Assembly (NCBI GenBank): GCA_003255065.1
Contig: QAOA01002417.1
Span: forward strand, 1,436,122-1,500,121
Length of the DNA stretch: 64,000 nucleotides
Direction of reading: 5' to 3'
Source: Cercis canadensis
Lineage: Eukaryota; Streptophyta; Magnoliopsida; Fabales; Fabaceae
Under the pieces are notes generated by a model. That model was not told where the DNA came from. It saw only the letters and a list, made by a program, of their open reading frames with translations, and did not search any database. A program made the position numbers and the translations under genes. The stretch's first letter is position 1. Every line of letters begins with the position of its first letter. Below are positions 37,585 to 49,800 of the stretch, in pieces.

Positions 37585-39134
37585 TGTTGTTTTGTTAGCT
37601 CCTTTCCACAAGTTACGTGATAGGAAAGCTGCCAATTTTGCAATGTCATGGCCGAGGAACTTATTAGCAGCCAGCTTTAGTGTCCTTATTTTTTTGGGGG
37701 AAGTGTAATTGTGGTATATGTAGCATCGTTTTCATTCCCACCTTGTTGTACTTTTATTATGAAAGAAAGTGAATAGAAGCAACCAACCGTATACAAGAAG
37801 TTTAGATTGGTCCTTAGTAGGTTCACTTAAAATTTTAGTGGGTTAAATTAAATTCAGATTGTGTCACGTGTATAGAGAGCACTACTCTTGTTATTATGTT
37901 GTTATTGATTTTGCGGAGACTGGTCTCTCTTTTCTTTCCCCATTTCATAAAAAAATTATTCTACAGTAAGTTACAAATGAATTAGAAAATTTCTTAAAAA
38001 TAATAAGTAAATTGATTAAGAACTATCGTATTGAACATTTTTGTATCGAAGTAAAATAAAAAAAAAATCAAAATAAATAAAGTTGATTTAATTTGAATAA
38101 ATTGATCAAATAATGCATGATTTCAAATTCTCGTTTTGGATACAAAAAACTCTGCTGGAAACGGTAGAGATCAGTTTAAAATGATGATATTATTAGTCAA
38201 ATTTACCTAAAGTGGAACAAAGCAGTGACATCTCTATGAACCTAAACATAAATCAGTAACATTTAGAGCAGACATGGCTAATGAACTATTTTGTTTCGGT
38301 TCAAACGTAAGACCTGTGCTAAGGAAGAGAATGAGATGGTGGTATAATCAACCTGAAATGGGACAATTCCTCTCTGCCTGAACCTGCACCTCCGATGGCA
38401 TTTTATAAAATCACACTCAAAAACATGACTTTAAAACCAGTACTTGCAGCAAACAGCACCCGTTTGCGAGAGCCAAAGCTTAGATTAGATGAATCATTGA
38501 TTCACCACCAAGGCAAAAACCATTGCACCTCTTTTTTGAACCATCAACTCCTTATTGGAGTACATTCCATTAGGCCAGATGAAACAAATGGCAGACTCTC
38601 CAATCAAAGATTTTGATCTTATTTGGTATCTTCCAAACGATTAGGTTGTGGCCTCATGGGTGTTTAGAACTCGATTAGCCCCTAGAGAAGTGCAGCTTAG
38701 CGGATCAGAAACGTAGTTTATCTCCTCTTTTTGCAAAGCATATTGTAATCTTTGCTTCCCTTTCTCTGCTGTTAACAACTTTAAATACGAAGACCACTTT
38801 ATATTCCCATAGAGTTAGTAACTACGAACTCCTCATTCCAGATGGGTACAGCTGAATTGAATATATATGTGTGGGGTGTGTGTGTGTATGCATACCAAAA
38901 GCACATCTTTGAATTTCACTCTAAGCTCAGCAATAAGAAAATATAAGTACTAAGAGTTTTCCTTTTTCATTATTATTCTCAGTTGAATCAGAACTGCAAA
39001 TTAGTATTTGACAACTCCATAAGACATAGTCCAAGATGACAAAATAAAAAGTACTTGATATGCCCCAGTTCCCTGACCAAGCATTGCCCCCAGGTCCACA
39101 ATCAGGCTTTTCTGTGGCGGGGATCTGAGTCCTT
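37585..39134. other. Intergenic DNA between convergent RRN3 and AHL genes
   Basis: 3' UTRs of both genes and AT-rich spacer, with a short TG-rich tract near 38866-38889. The frame at 38395-38616 has no recognisable domain. I see nothing else. Confidence 0.55.
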
Positions 39135-42100
39135 CTAGGTAGCATTGAGAACCCCCACAAGAATCTGTAAAGTTTGCAGATACCAGTAAGAGATAACAGA
39201 AACTTCACAACAACCAACAATAGGAAAATCCCTTGGATTGCAATTTGCAAGATAGAAATTAATACAATTGCCATCTATGGCATTCAAAGCAAGAAAAATA
39301 GCAGCAAAGCAATGGATAAAAGCCAAACCAGAACTGGCATTGCAGCAGTCAAGTTCCCCGCAATGCGTCCTCCGAGAACACGACCATCTGGCCCAGACAT
39401 TGAAATACTAACGCAACCCATTCTGCTCGTTGGATCCTCTCTTTTTGGGAGCAGAAATAAACCCGAGAGAGACAAAATCCAAAAATGTCCCTGCATAAGC
39501 ACTGCATGTGTCACGTCTTGGGATGATGCTAGAAATAAAATAATCATGCTTTTGCATTTCACCACATTAGTAAATTTATAAATTAATATGTTATAATTTA
39601 AAAACATAAAACTAAATGTATCAGTCTATCATGATAATATTAAGTAAGGCAAAAATACTAGCATTCTTCATCCAGTCATGGAGTAAAAAATTGCGAGAGT
39701 CAAATATTACTCACCATTTCTTTTGCTAGGTGTCAGTAATTTGTCTTTATGATTAAGGCTAGTCTAGGTTAGGTTGGCAGAAATAGGATTTCTCCATCCA
39801 CCAAAGAATAAGTTTCCACGTTTTTATCCCCATTGTTCCTATATATATCTCCTCTTGTTATGTTCCGAAATTGAAATGCAGATGTTAACCAAAGGAAACT
39901 TAAACTAAACAATGTTTCATACAGATAAGTTTGCAAGAAAGAAATTAAATATAGAGCTAGAACAATTTCTGTCTAAAAATAGAAAAAATCCTCACAAACC
40001 TCATAAGTTTCAAGCTCTGATACCATTGGATGCTGGATGGTAACATGGGATACAGCACCACAAGCAGCTAAAATGCAGACGTCTCGTGGACCATCTTGAC
40101 AAAATGACATAATTTTTGTGGAAATATCCTGAAAAGGACAAAACCATCAGTGACATTTTCTTGCTTCTAAAAGGAAGGTGATATTTTGTACTTATAAAGA
40201 ACTTCAAACTCCAAATAAGAGGTTATTTTACATAATAAATTGAAAATACCAGATTAATAAGGATGGGAAGTTTTTATAGGAGCAATAATAGCACTTCCTC
40301 TTTACAAAATCAGATTGGCAATGACAAATAGTAATCATTTTCTAATGATGTGAGAAACAAATTATATGCAATGGGTTTGCAATAGTAAAAGGTGATAGCT
40401 GTTATTCCTTAATAGCTGAACCAAACATGGGATGCTAAGGTAATGAAACCAAATTGAGGAAAGGTATTGTCCGTTCAATTTGCACTATAAAAGGAAATGA
40501 AATAAGCTAGAGTTTATATGTAAAATCATGCAAGAGCAAATGATCATAAATTTTGTACCAAGGAAAATGTACAAGGCATTTTCTCACTCCATGTCTATGA
40601 TCACAAACCAGAGAACCCCAATTTTCGGATCCCAAACCCACCAAGGAACCAACTCCTAAGTACATAGATTCTTCTAAATTTTGTACCATGTCATGCCTTC
40701 TCAATTACATAATCATATTTATTAGTAGTAGAACAACCTCAAGTTTCCACCGAAATGTACAAGACATTACAAACCAAAAAAGCATGTTTAATTTAAAAAA
40801 ACTAACCTACTAAACGGGGAAAGATTTCAGCTAAAGTATAAGGTAAATAAGAAACTAGTAGTACCTCTCCAGCATTGACCTCGATAGCAGAAAATTCAAT
40901 TCCATTCCATGTGAATTCTGCAAAAGCAAAATCATATTATTTACCAGGTGGGACGACAACCAATACATATGCCAAAATAATGGGAAATAAAAGACCAACT
41001 GGGTTAAATAAATCATTTTAGCAACCTAACTTGCAAAATGGCACTAGTTTTTTTACGGGATTATAAGCAACGGGAGGGGTAAAAACGAAAAATACTTCTC
41101 ATCAGAAGTTTGGGGCATAATGAATTTTTTATTTTAGTGTTATTACGAAGATCTTGAAAAATCGAATCATTCAATATAAGTCACATTTCTAAATTGTTGA
41201 CCGAAAAATCACTAATATTTTAATATATTTTTCTACACGCTTCAATTGATAACTTAATTTTTTGAGATCCTTCATCAAGATAAGACCAAAATTAAAATTT
41301 TGCTTAGAGAATCTTTCTACTTTTACATTTTTAGTGGGTTCCCTTTTTCTTTTTCTTTTTTTCTAATCCTTTTATTGTCATAAAAAAGGATCCTATTGAA
41401 TACAAACAACAAATTCTCAGATCAAAGTTAAACGAATAACCATAAAATATCTTCACAAGCCTCGATGTTAGATTAAAAACTAATATAGATTATATCAACT
41501 ATTGATAGCTCCATATTGGGCAACACTGCTACTAGATGTCCAGGTTTATCAATACTTAAAAAATATAGGGTGTGTTTGATTCTGTTTTTATTTATTTATT
41601 TTTAAAAATTGTTTTTGAAAACTATATTTAAAAATTGTTATGCAAAATAAAAGTATAAAAAAATTTGTTTGATAAACTGTTTTAAAAATAATTTTTAAAT
41701 AACAAATAACAAAAAACTTTATGATTATCATTATGCCATTAATAAAAATAACTTGTTTTTTTTGTTTTTTACTTATTTTGAGAACAAAAACAACTATCTC
41801 TTATTTTTGTTTTTAGAATAATATTTTGAAAATAAATTTTTAAAACATATGAACAAAAATAGGGCAAATTGACCGAAATAATATCATTAGACAAACTATT
41901 TACCTAAATGGTGCATATTCGAAACTATTTACCTAAAATGGGCACTTTTAATTTTTTTATTAATATCTGAATCAAAGTGGATCACGCTTTTGTTGGTGTA
42001 AAACGTGTATGAACTAATCACGCTTTAGGAGAATTTTCTTCAACGCGTGATCACTGTTTACTAAAATTTTTCGCCAACTCAATCATGTTTTCGCCCCATT

Positions 42101-43495
42101 CAAGTCACGGTTTTGTCATTTTAAGTCACGTTTTTGGATCAAATTGAGGTCACGTTTTTTAGCTCAAATGGGTCACGTTTTTCACCCCTCCCCCTCTAAA
42201 CCGTGATCCCACCTCCCCCCCCCNNNNNNNNNNNNNNNNNNNNNNNNNNNNNNNNNNNNNNNNNNNNNNNNNNNNNNNNNNNNNNNNNNNNNNNNNNNNN
42301 NNNNNNNNNNNNNNNNNNNNNNNNNNNNNNNNNNNNNNNNNNNNNNNNNNNNNNNNNNNNNNNNNNNNNNNNNNNNNNNNNNNNNNNNNNNNNNNNNNNN
42401 NNNNNNNNNNNNNNNNNNNNNNNNNNNNNNNNNNNNNNNNNNNNNNNNNNNNNNNNNNNNNNNNNNNNNNNNNNNNNNNNNNNNNNNNNNNNNNNNNNNN
42501 NNNNNNNNNNNNNNNNNNNNNNNNNNNNNNNNNNNNNNNNNNNNNNNNNNNNNNNNNNNNNNNNNNNNNNNNNNNNNNNNNNNNNNNNNNNNNNNNNNNN
42601 NNNNNNNNNNNNNNNNNNNNNNNNNNNNNNNNNNNNNNNNNNNNNNNNNNNNNNNNNNNNNNNNNNNNNNNNNNNNNNNNNNNNNNNNNNNNNNNNNNNN
42701 NNNNNNNNNNNNNNNNNNNNNNNNNNNNNNNNNNNNNNNNNNNNNNNNNNNNNNNNNNNNNNNNNNNNNNNNNNNNNNNNNNNNNNNNNNNNNNNNNNNN
42801 NNNNNNNNNGGGATCACGTTTTAGAGGGAGGGGAGAGGGGAGGGGGGAGGGGGGAGGTGGGATCACGGTTTAGAGGGGAAGGAGTGAAAAACGTGACCCA
42901 TTTGAGCTAAAAAACGTGACCTTAATTTGATCAAAAAATGTGACTTAAAATGACAAAACCGTGACTATAAAAGAGGGTAAACCATGACTTGAATGGGGGG
43001 AAAAACGTGATTGAGTTGGCAGAAATTTTCAGTAAACAGTAATCATGCGTTGAAGAAAATTTCCTTAAAACGTTATTAGTTCATACACGTTTTACACCAA
43101 CAAAAGTGTGATCCACTCTGATTCAAATATTAATAAAAAAATCAAAAATGCCCATTTTAGGTAAATAGTTTCGAATATGCACCATTTAAGTAAATAATTT
43201 ATCTAATGGTATTATTTTGGTCAATTTGCCCAAAAACAGTTCTATCAAACAAGTTATTTTATTTTATTTTATTTTTAAATAAAAAACAATTTTTAAAAAT
43301 TGAAATCAAACCGACCCATAATAATAATAAAAAAAAATGAAAGGCCGGTTGAGAGGGTGGAGAAGGAGAAGAGGAAATATTACCGTCACTGCCACTGCCA
43401 GTGAGGTTTGGGAAAGGGATGCCATTAGGAGGAGCAATCGCAGGTTGATTCCCTTGAAGACCAGCGGCGCCGGCGACCACTTGAAAATTCTCCAT
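39135..43495 (-). CDS. Short PPC/DUF296-domain (AHL family) protein lacking an AT-hook
   Basis: Five exons: 43384-43495, 40865-40917, 40000-40128, 39329-39490, 39135-39164; 486 bp, 161 residues, all GT-AG and in frame. From about residue 45 on it is a PPC domain: VNAGEDISTKIMSFCQDGPR, DVCILAACGAVSHVTIQHP, GHFWILSLSGLFLL and SMSGPDGRVLGGRIAGNLTA correspond to the AHL-family signatures. AHL proteins are nuclear; the PPC domain trimerises and binds other transcription factors, while the AT-hook (RGRP core) before it binds the minor groove. Here the N-terminal exon (MENFQVVAGAAGLQGNQPAI...) has no RGRP core and runs directly into the PPC domain. The signature arginine/glutamate of GRFEILSLSG is His/Trp here, and the C-terminus stops right after the last strand (ILVGVLNAT). 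It may be a regulatory PPC-only partner or a decaying copy. An AT-hook exon hidden in the 586 N gap in intron 1 cannot be excluded. Confidence 0.8.
41118..41305. mobile_element. MITE-like inverted-repeat element, copy 2 (AHL intron 1)
   Basis: About 190 bp with imperfect inverted ends (left ATTTTAGTGTTATTACGAAG, right reading as its rough reverse complement in CATCAAGATAAGACCAAAAT). The interior ATCATTCAATATAA and the arms align with the 2097-2254 element, so both belong to one non-autonomous family. Confidence 0.5.
41862..43231. mobile_element. Foldback element with long (over 350 bp) terminal inverted repeats around an assembly gap
   Basis: The arms 41862-42223 and 42810-43231 are inverted copies of each other over more than 350 bp at high identity, starting GGGCAAATTGACC and ending GGTCAATTTGCCC. 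Flanking AAAAATA (left) and AAAAACA (right) may be an imperfect target duplication. Each arm carries several spaced copies of a TCACGTTTT motif. The centre is unknown because 586 N fill it. It sits in AHL intron 1. A Mutator-like or foldback non-autonomous transposon is the best guess. Confidence 0.75.
42224..42809. other. Assembly gap of 586 N at the centre of the foldback element
   Basis: The gap falls exactly between inverted arms, with G/C homopolymers on both edges (CCCCCCCCC before, GGG and purine-rich DNA after). Assemblers typically break there because the two arms collapse on each other. Reading frames across the N run are meaningless. Confidence 0.99.
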
Positions 43496-43547
43496 TTTCT
43501 TAGATGAATGTGCTGCAATTTCACTCCTCTGATTCTGAGAATGAGAT

Positions 43548-43556
43548 CTTTTTATA
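43548..43556 (-). promoter_or_regulatory. TATA box of the AHL-like gene
   Basis: Reads TATAAAAAG on the - strand, 53 bp before the ATG at 43495. It implies transcription starting near 43520, so the in-frame upstream ATG at 43588 lies outside the transcript and MENFQ is the true start. Confidence 0.6.
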
Positions 43557-45461
43557 GCCAAAGAAGCCCATTGGTTTCGTTTTGGCATCCAATCGCCTGC
43601 AAACTAAGGAAAGTAATTAATGTGCTGAAATTAATGCAATCTGGCTGCAAAAGAAGGATAAGGAAAGTGATTAATGCGCTTAACTTAACCGAATCTGTAA
43701 TTTTCAAACGCGCATTAATGGAAAGTAAGAGTGGCTAAGATAACAGGAATTGAGCAGCAGCAGCAAATGAAACCCTGACATTTTAGGGATAGATATATCC
43801 CCGTATCCAAGCATACATTGTAAAATGGGCACACTTCCTCCCATACAGCCAGAAACATTGAACACAGTTCCAAAATTTTTCCTTTTATGTTGATTAAATG
43901 TTTCAAAAGATAAAACTGCCTAACAAAAGTTTTTTTTTTTTTTTTTTTTTTTTTTNTTTTTCAAAAAGTTCTAATACCTAAAAAAATTTGAAGATTTCAT
44001 GGGAGATGCTGAAGTACTCCATCAAAACAACCGCGAACCTCCCCATGTCAGACATGTGGGACACACCGTGAGGCCTATGGCGTGTCCGGTGGATTCTACG
44101 TGTTTGAAATTTTTTTTTTTTAAAATTTTTGAATTTTTAAAAAGTGTAATATTTATGTAAATAGTTTAAAACTTGTAATATTTGGGTAAATACTTTTACA
44201 CAATGTAATATTTGTGTCAAAAAACCCAAAAAAATGCATCAACATAGAATATTCATTACTTAACTGGATTTGTGGGTAAATTTTTAAAATAAAAAATAAA
44301 TATAAAATTAGGTAATTACAGTGAAGGTTGGTATAATTTGATAGGTTTTAGAACAATGTTGAAAGCCAAAGCACTGTCGATTAAAAAAAAGTTGTCATCA
44401 AAATCATATTTTGATATGTTTTTCAAAGAAAATATTTTTGTTTAAAAAAAAAAAAAACCAAGTTAATATTTTTGGTCTGATTTCAAACAAATTATTATCA
44501 ATACAAAATAGTATTTTGTCCAATCTGACTATCATCGAAATCCTATATCCATTAAGCTCCGTACATTGTTCACAAGGCTAGTTATTATTTTGAGCAGTTT
44601 AAACCTTCGGTGGTGCTGCAATAGTTATTTCTTGGTGCCCTTTTGCTGTCCTTGCACAGTTAAGTGGTATGCCACTCTTCGGATTTCGTTGAACTTGGCT
44701 CCATTTGGAACCGAGTTTGGTTTTCATGGATAAAAATTTACCAAACGAAGTACATCTTAAGTTTAACCTTCCCCAAATGTAAACAATGACCAATGGAGAA
44801 AGGAAAAGAAAGGGAAGGTCTAATTCCAAAATATTGCAAATCAGCCCTAATAAATATGAATTCCAAAACAAAGTTGGCTAGCTACTTTCCAAATATTGAT
44901 GCATGATTTACAATAGAAAAAGAATAGGGAGAAGTCACCAGCCAATGACTAAGCATATTGCTGATTGTTCCCCTGCAAGAAAATCCATACAAAGAGAGGC
45001 TTAACAGCTTAAGCCCTTGGGACTTCTCTCACATTAGAGCAACAACCCAACATCAAAGGTTTTCCCCATCACAGCCAATACATTCCCCAACTCAGAATTC
45101 AAACTCCAATCCTCATATTTTCTTGAACAATTTGAATTCTACAATAATAATTTAAGTGCATCCAATTAAAAGTTTTGGTGAGTCCAATTAAACTATGTGC
45201 ATCTCTAATGAAGCTGTAAAGATATGGTATGGAACACAAATGAATTTTAAAAAAACACGGTAGGCTACATTTTTGGGATAGTTATTATTCACAGGCCAAC
45301 ATCCATGGCCCAAAAAAAAAAAAAGATTAGAAAACATGCTAACATCAACAGGACCTCGGAACGGTGTGTTAGAACTTTAACGCTTTCAGAAGATACCATC
45401 TTAAAAGAGAATACGGCTGAGCTTCAATCAAGGCTTCAAATGTGAGCTGCTCAACCCTTAG
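43557..45461. other. Intergenic DNA between AHL promoter and MORC 3' end
   Basis: Holds the AHL promoter, a poly-T tract with one N (43930-43965), a repeat-like segment at 44040-44220 and the MORC 3' UTR. No gene is supported; the - strand frame at 44599-44871 has no domain. Confidence 0.5.
44040..44220. repeat. Palindromic GACATGTGGGACAC segment plus degenerate TGTAATATTT repeats
   Basis: The first 70 bp are GC-rich and palindromic (CATGTCAGACATG; GGACAC...GTGTCC pairing around GTGAGGCC). The next 75 bp hold three spaced copies of TGTAATATTT followed by G/T and AAATA. This pattern looks like the end of a dispersed plant repeat or LTR; I found no partner copy in the window. Confidence 0.4.
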
Positions 45462-46841
45462 TTAAGGTTTGGATTTGGACCCCTTTCTCAACCTCTTTAA
45501 GGTTGGAGATCTGTCATCCTCAGAATTGACCAATTTGTCGTCTACATGGCCAGCAGAAAGCAAGAATCAGAAGTGAAAATGAACCAGCACAGATTTTTTT
45601 TTCCTTTACTTTTTAAGAAATGAGTTTGCTAATAACTTCAAACAACATTTAGTAGTCATGAAGATCTAAGCAAAAGATGATTCTGTTGATCATGTACACA
45701 GGAATCTTGAAAAGGGGTTTTAAAAAAAGAGAGAAAAGAACCTACTATAATTGTGGCCCCCTTATCAAGAACTTATGGCCTCTAAACACATGAAAAGTGC
45801 TATGACTATACACAAACTGCTGGACCGACAAGAACATCAACAAGCAGAGTATTAAAAATTACCAATATCACAATCACAACTATTAATACATTTCCATTTC
45901 CATATTGACCCAAAACTTCCATAAGATACCTTATCTAACTGACGTTTTGAATGAAATGCCTATCATTTCTCTCCTACTTTCTCTCCACATTTCTCTATCC
46001 ACTTTCCTATTTTTTCTCATCTCAAATAATCTCCCCGTTATTTTTTTATATTTTTAATTGTTTTCTTGCACACATGATTAGTGTGTGTTCACACAGCTAG
46101 TTTTTCTAGAAAAAAGATCACCACCTGCCTCAAAGGTTGGACTCTATGAACAAAACCCAAAATCTGTGATTCCCATGTGCTGATGATCTCCACAAAACAG
46201 GTGCATGGACTCACTTGCTACAAACGTGTCTATTAACCCAAATCTATCTGCGCACAGTCAAAGAGACTGCGATACCATACTAAAAAACCTTCAGCCCAAA
46301 TGCTTACACTTTTAATATGATTATTTGACAAGATCTCAAAGCCTTGTCGAATAAGATGTCCAAAATTGAATTTCAACACTAAATGGTCGTGTGGCAAACA
46401 AATACTATCTGTCAAGTTTGTAAAAAATCATGCACATTCTAATGTCTAACCTGGTAGATTAGAGGCATTCACATTTTCCATCATGTCTTTACAAAGAGGA
46501 TGTTTCTGGACATTGCAATCATATCCAGACCGCTTTGCTGAAACAATGACTATACCAGGCTCCATCTTCTCTTCAGGTAGCGAACAATTTCCTTTGAAAG
46601 GCTCCATATAACAGAACCTAGTATAACAAGAACTTGCAGTCACGAATAACACAAAATATAGTCTTGTAGTAAAGCACAATATATCTTCATTTCAGAAAAC
46701 ACCAAACATCAAATTTGGAACATTTTTAGATCCATTTCAACACATGGTTGCAATGCATCAAGATCCATCATATTTCATTACAGTTTCAAGTCATTTGAAG
46801 CAGTTTCATTAGGTTAAGAAACAGTTTTAACCTGTTTCAGT

Positions 46842-46872
<31 letters not shown>

Positions 46873-49800
46873 GGAGAGAGAGAGTATAGGCAAGCATCCT
46901 GTATGCTTATGCATTTCCTGTATGTTAGGCAGTAAAATGTCATCCCCATTCTTCATCAATGTAAATGGCACCAAGGATTAAATAATTCAAGTGTATCATA
47001 TCTTATACTATACCATAGTTCAGGTAAGCTCTCAATGTTAAACCCAGAAGGCACCATCCTCCACTTTCTGCACTTGTCACATTGTACCCATTCATGATTT
47101 GGTTTGTAGAGACAATTTTCTTTAACCTGGAGAAGAAATAAAAGGGAACACACAATCTGAGTGCAATCCTCCAAGAAAGGAAGACATATATGTGCAAGCT
47201 ATAGAGTTTCAGTTGGTAATATGAGAATGGGAAACAGCAAGGCCTTCAACTTATTCATCCAATTATGACTCATTTGCCACGTTTGATCACATATAAGTGT
47301 TGAAATGCATATCTTATGCAGAAAACCCAAATATTACATGTAAACCCTTGAACACATCTTCTATGAAATGTGGACATTTATCACCACCCACTATTCAATT
47401 TTGAGCAACTGCTACCCGATTCAACAATTTGAGACAGACCTCCTATGATAAGTTAGAAAACTGAAAACAGTCCCAAGTACGCTACTTAAAACCATCTTTT
47501 GCATCATGATAGAATTTAAAAAAGTGCATTACCAAATTAAGCACATCAACACTATTATCAAAGTACTCGTCTACTTTTCTACCAAGCCACTGCTCAAGAT
47601 GCGCATATGATTCACAGTCTTGGAATCCCTGCTTGTTATTATGCACCCAGACACGATCATTACCTTCATTCTGTGCCAGGAAAAATACAAGGATAAAAGG
47701 AGTTCAGATGTTGGAAACCCATGCCAAACAATATATGATTTGAGGACAATGAAATAGGGAAAGTAAATACCATTAAATCAGTCACATCTATGACACCAAT
47801 CACACCCCGGAACCCATCAGTATTATGAATCATGCCACCAACTCTCTTGTAAGCCTATAAAAAGTAGACAAAAAGGATGTTTAGTCCGCATGGAGAATGT
47901 ATAAGATGAGCATACAGGGACAATTTCTGCATGAAGCAAGAAAGCTCCATTACAGGTATTTTTTGTGCTCAAACCATATGGCTTCCACTTCATTGATTAC
48001 ACAAATGAAGAGTGGACACATGCTTCACAGGTGAGGAAATCCATTTTAACATTGCAAGGATACACTAAGGTGCTCTCCAGGATCCCAAAATAAGGGGAGA
48101 ATGTTGAGAAAATTTCTACAGAAATACATAATGAACCATTCAACCACCACCACCCAAATCCAATAGGATTCTTAGAGCAGTAAGAAAAAACTAAGCCCAT
48201 AATGATAATAAAATATGCCTCAGCTTTTTGCAAGAAGATTATCCTCCTCACCAGACAGGCGGACACCCTATCACAAGCAGCTTATAACCACATTCACCAT
48301 AAGGCATGCAGTGGCACCCATGCAAGAATTATTTTAACACCATAACCTCAGGATAGTTGCCGGTATAATGCAACAAACAACAAACATCAAAGGAATAAAA
48401 TGTCATTCTCTTAAGCAACTTGACAGTAAAATGACCAGCAGTCTCACAATTCTTAACGTGCATATAGCATATATCCTCTGCTTATCAAAGTAATCAGCTG
48501 TTAGCATGCTATTCTCAACAAAAGCAGTCACATACCCACATACACCACCAACCGCACCACCCCCCCCCCCCCAAAAAAAAAAAAAAAGAGAGAGATTGAG
48601 GTGGGGGGAGCTTTTGCTTGTGGATATCAGCTGTCAATATCTCTCTACAGCCAAGTGAAAAATGTCTAATGGAAAAAGAATCCTCAATATTAAGAACCCG
48701 CCAAAAATGTGTCCCCCTGGCTCAAACTAAAAGGTAGGTAACAATGAACTCAAGATAGAATGAACAGCAAGTTGCCAATCATCAATGCACCTTACAAGTC
48801 TGTGTACCCAAACAATTCCTTACAAAGCTTTGTGAACAGGCAACCACCGATTTTTTGTCTAAAGCAATTAAAAAAGACAAAAGAAAACTAAACTTAAATA
48901 TTTACTTTGCACCTCTAGAATTTCAATATTTCACTCCACCATTTCAAACTACATATAGATTGTTAAACGAGCAATCCTTGTCAGACATTATAAGATCTAC
49001 ACACTTTCTTATATTTTTGCGTCACATAAATGAATAAGAGTTAATTATGAATTGCCATATGAAACTAAAAGCTCATGCCAAAGACTAACTTAAATTAGAA
49101 ATTTTAAGAACAAACATCGCTAAGATGACAAATTACTTAATATCACAATAAAATTGATGAACATTGTATTTATGCCGTTAATGGTTGAACCTGAAATATG
49201 GATCACCTACTAACCTCAATTAAGCGGCCATAACAATACAAAAATATTCCAGAGTTTGCCTGCTCCCATTCTAATTGACTGAATCCCAGAGTCAATTGGA
49301 GATGCTTTCCCAAGACAACACCAATTTCAGTAACAGTTTTACTCAGAAAATTTGCCAGTGGTTGACTTTTAACCTGTGTACAGTGCAACCCAACAGTTAG
49401 AGCAAAGTTCAGCTTGCTGATATTTTTTGTTTCAATTTTTTTCCTGTGACAGGATATATATCATCTAATCTCAAACCAAAAAGGAAAACTCCAACTACCA
49501 GTGAATGTTGAACGCTTATCTTCATTCTTGGAAGTAAGAAGATAACTTCTAAATACGATCGCAGTGAATAATCCAATGGCACCTGAAAGGCAAAGGAAAC
49601 ATGAAATGAGCAGCATATTTTCAACTGACAATTTCATACAAGCAAAAAAGGCACGAAACCTTTTGACTGATTTGGCCAGGACGAGAACGAATCCTTTTAG
49701 AGCGGATGCAAATGTCACCTTGGTGGAAAGAGCTTCCACCTACCAATCCATCATACCACTGCAGACAACAATCCGATCCCCATTTATCCAAGTTCCATAT

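Larger units (their letters stand above)
41568..43317. mobile_element. Outer MITE-like element, split by a nested foldback insertion
   Basis: The left border (GGGTGTGTTTGATTCTGTTT at 41568) and the right border (reverse complement GGGTCGGTTTGATTTCAATT ending at 43317) are inverted repeats, and further blocks such as AAAAATTGTTTTT and TTGTTTGATAAACTGTTTT continue inward on the left with counterparts on the right. The GG-GTTTG start and possible 3 bp flanking ATA duplication recall PIF/Harbinger-Tourist elements. Removing 41862-43231 leaves an element of about 380 bp. Confidence 0.55.

Noticed and set aside
42159..42910. Three long open frames across the N run
   Set aside because: They are open only because unknown bases have no stops.
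43496..43588. Upstream in-frame ATG extending the AHL-like protein by 31 residues
   Set aside because: A TATA box lies within this extension, so it should not be transcribed.
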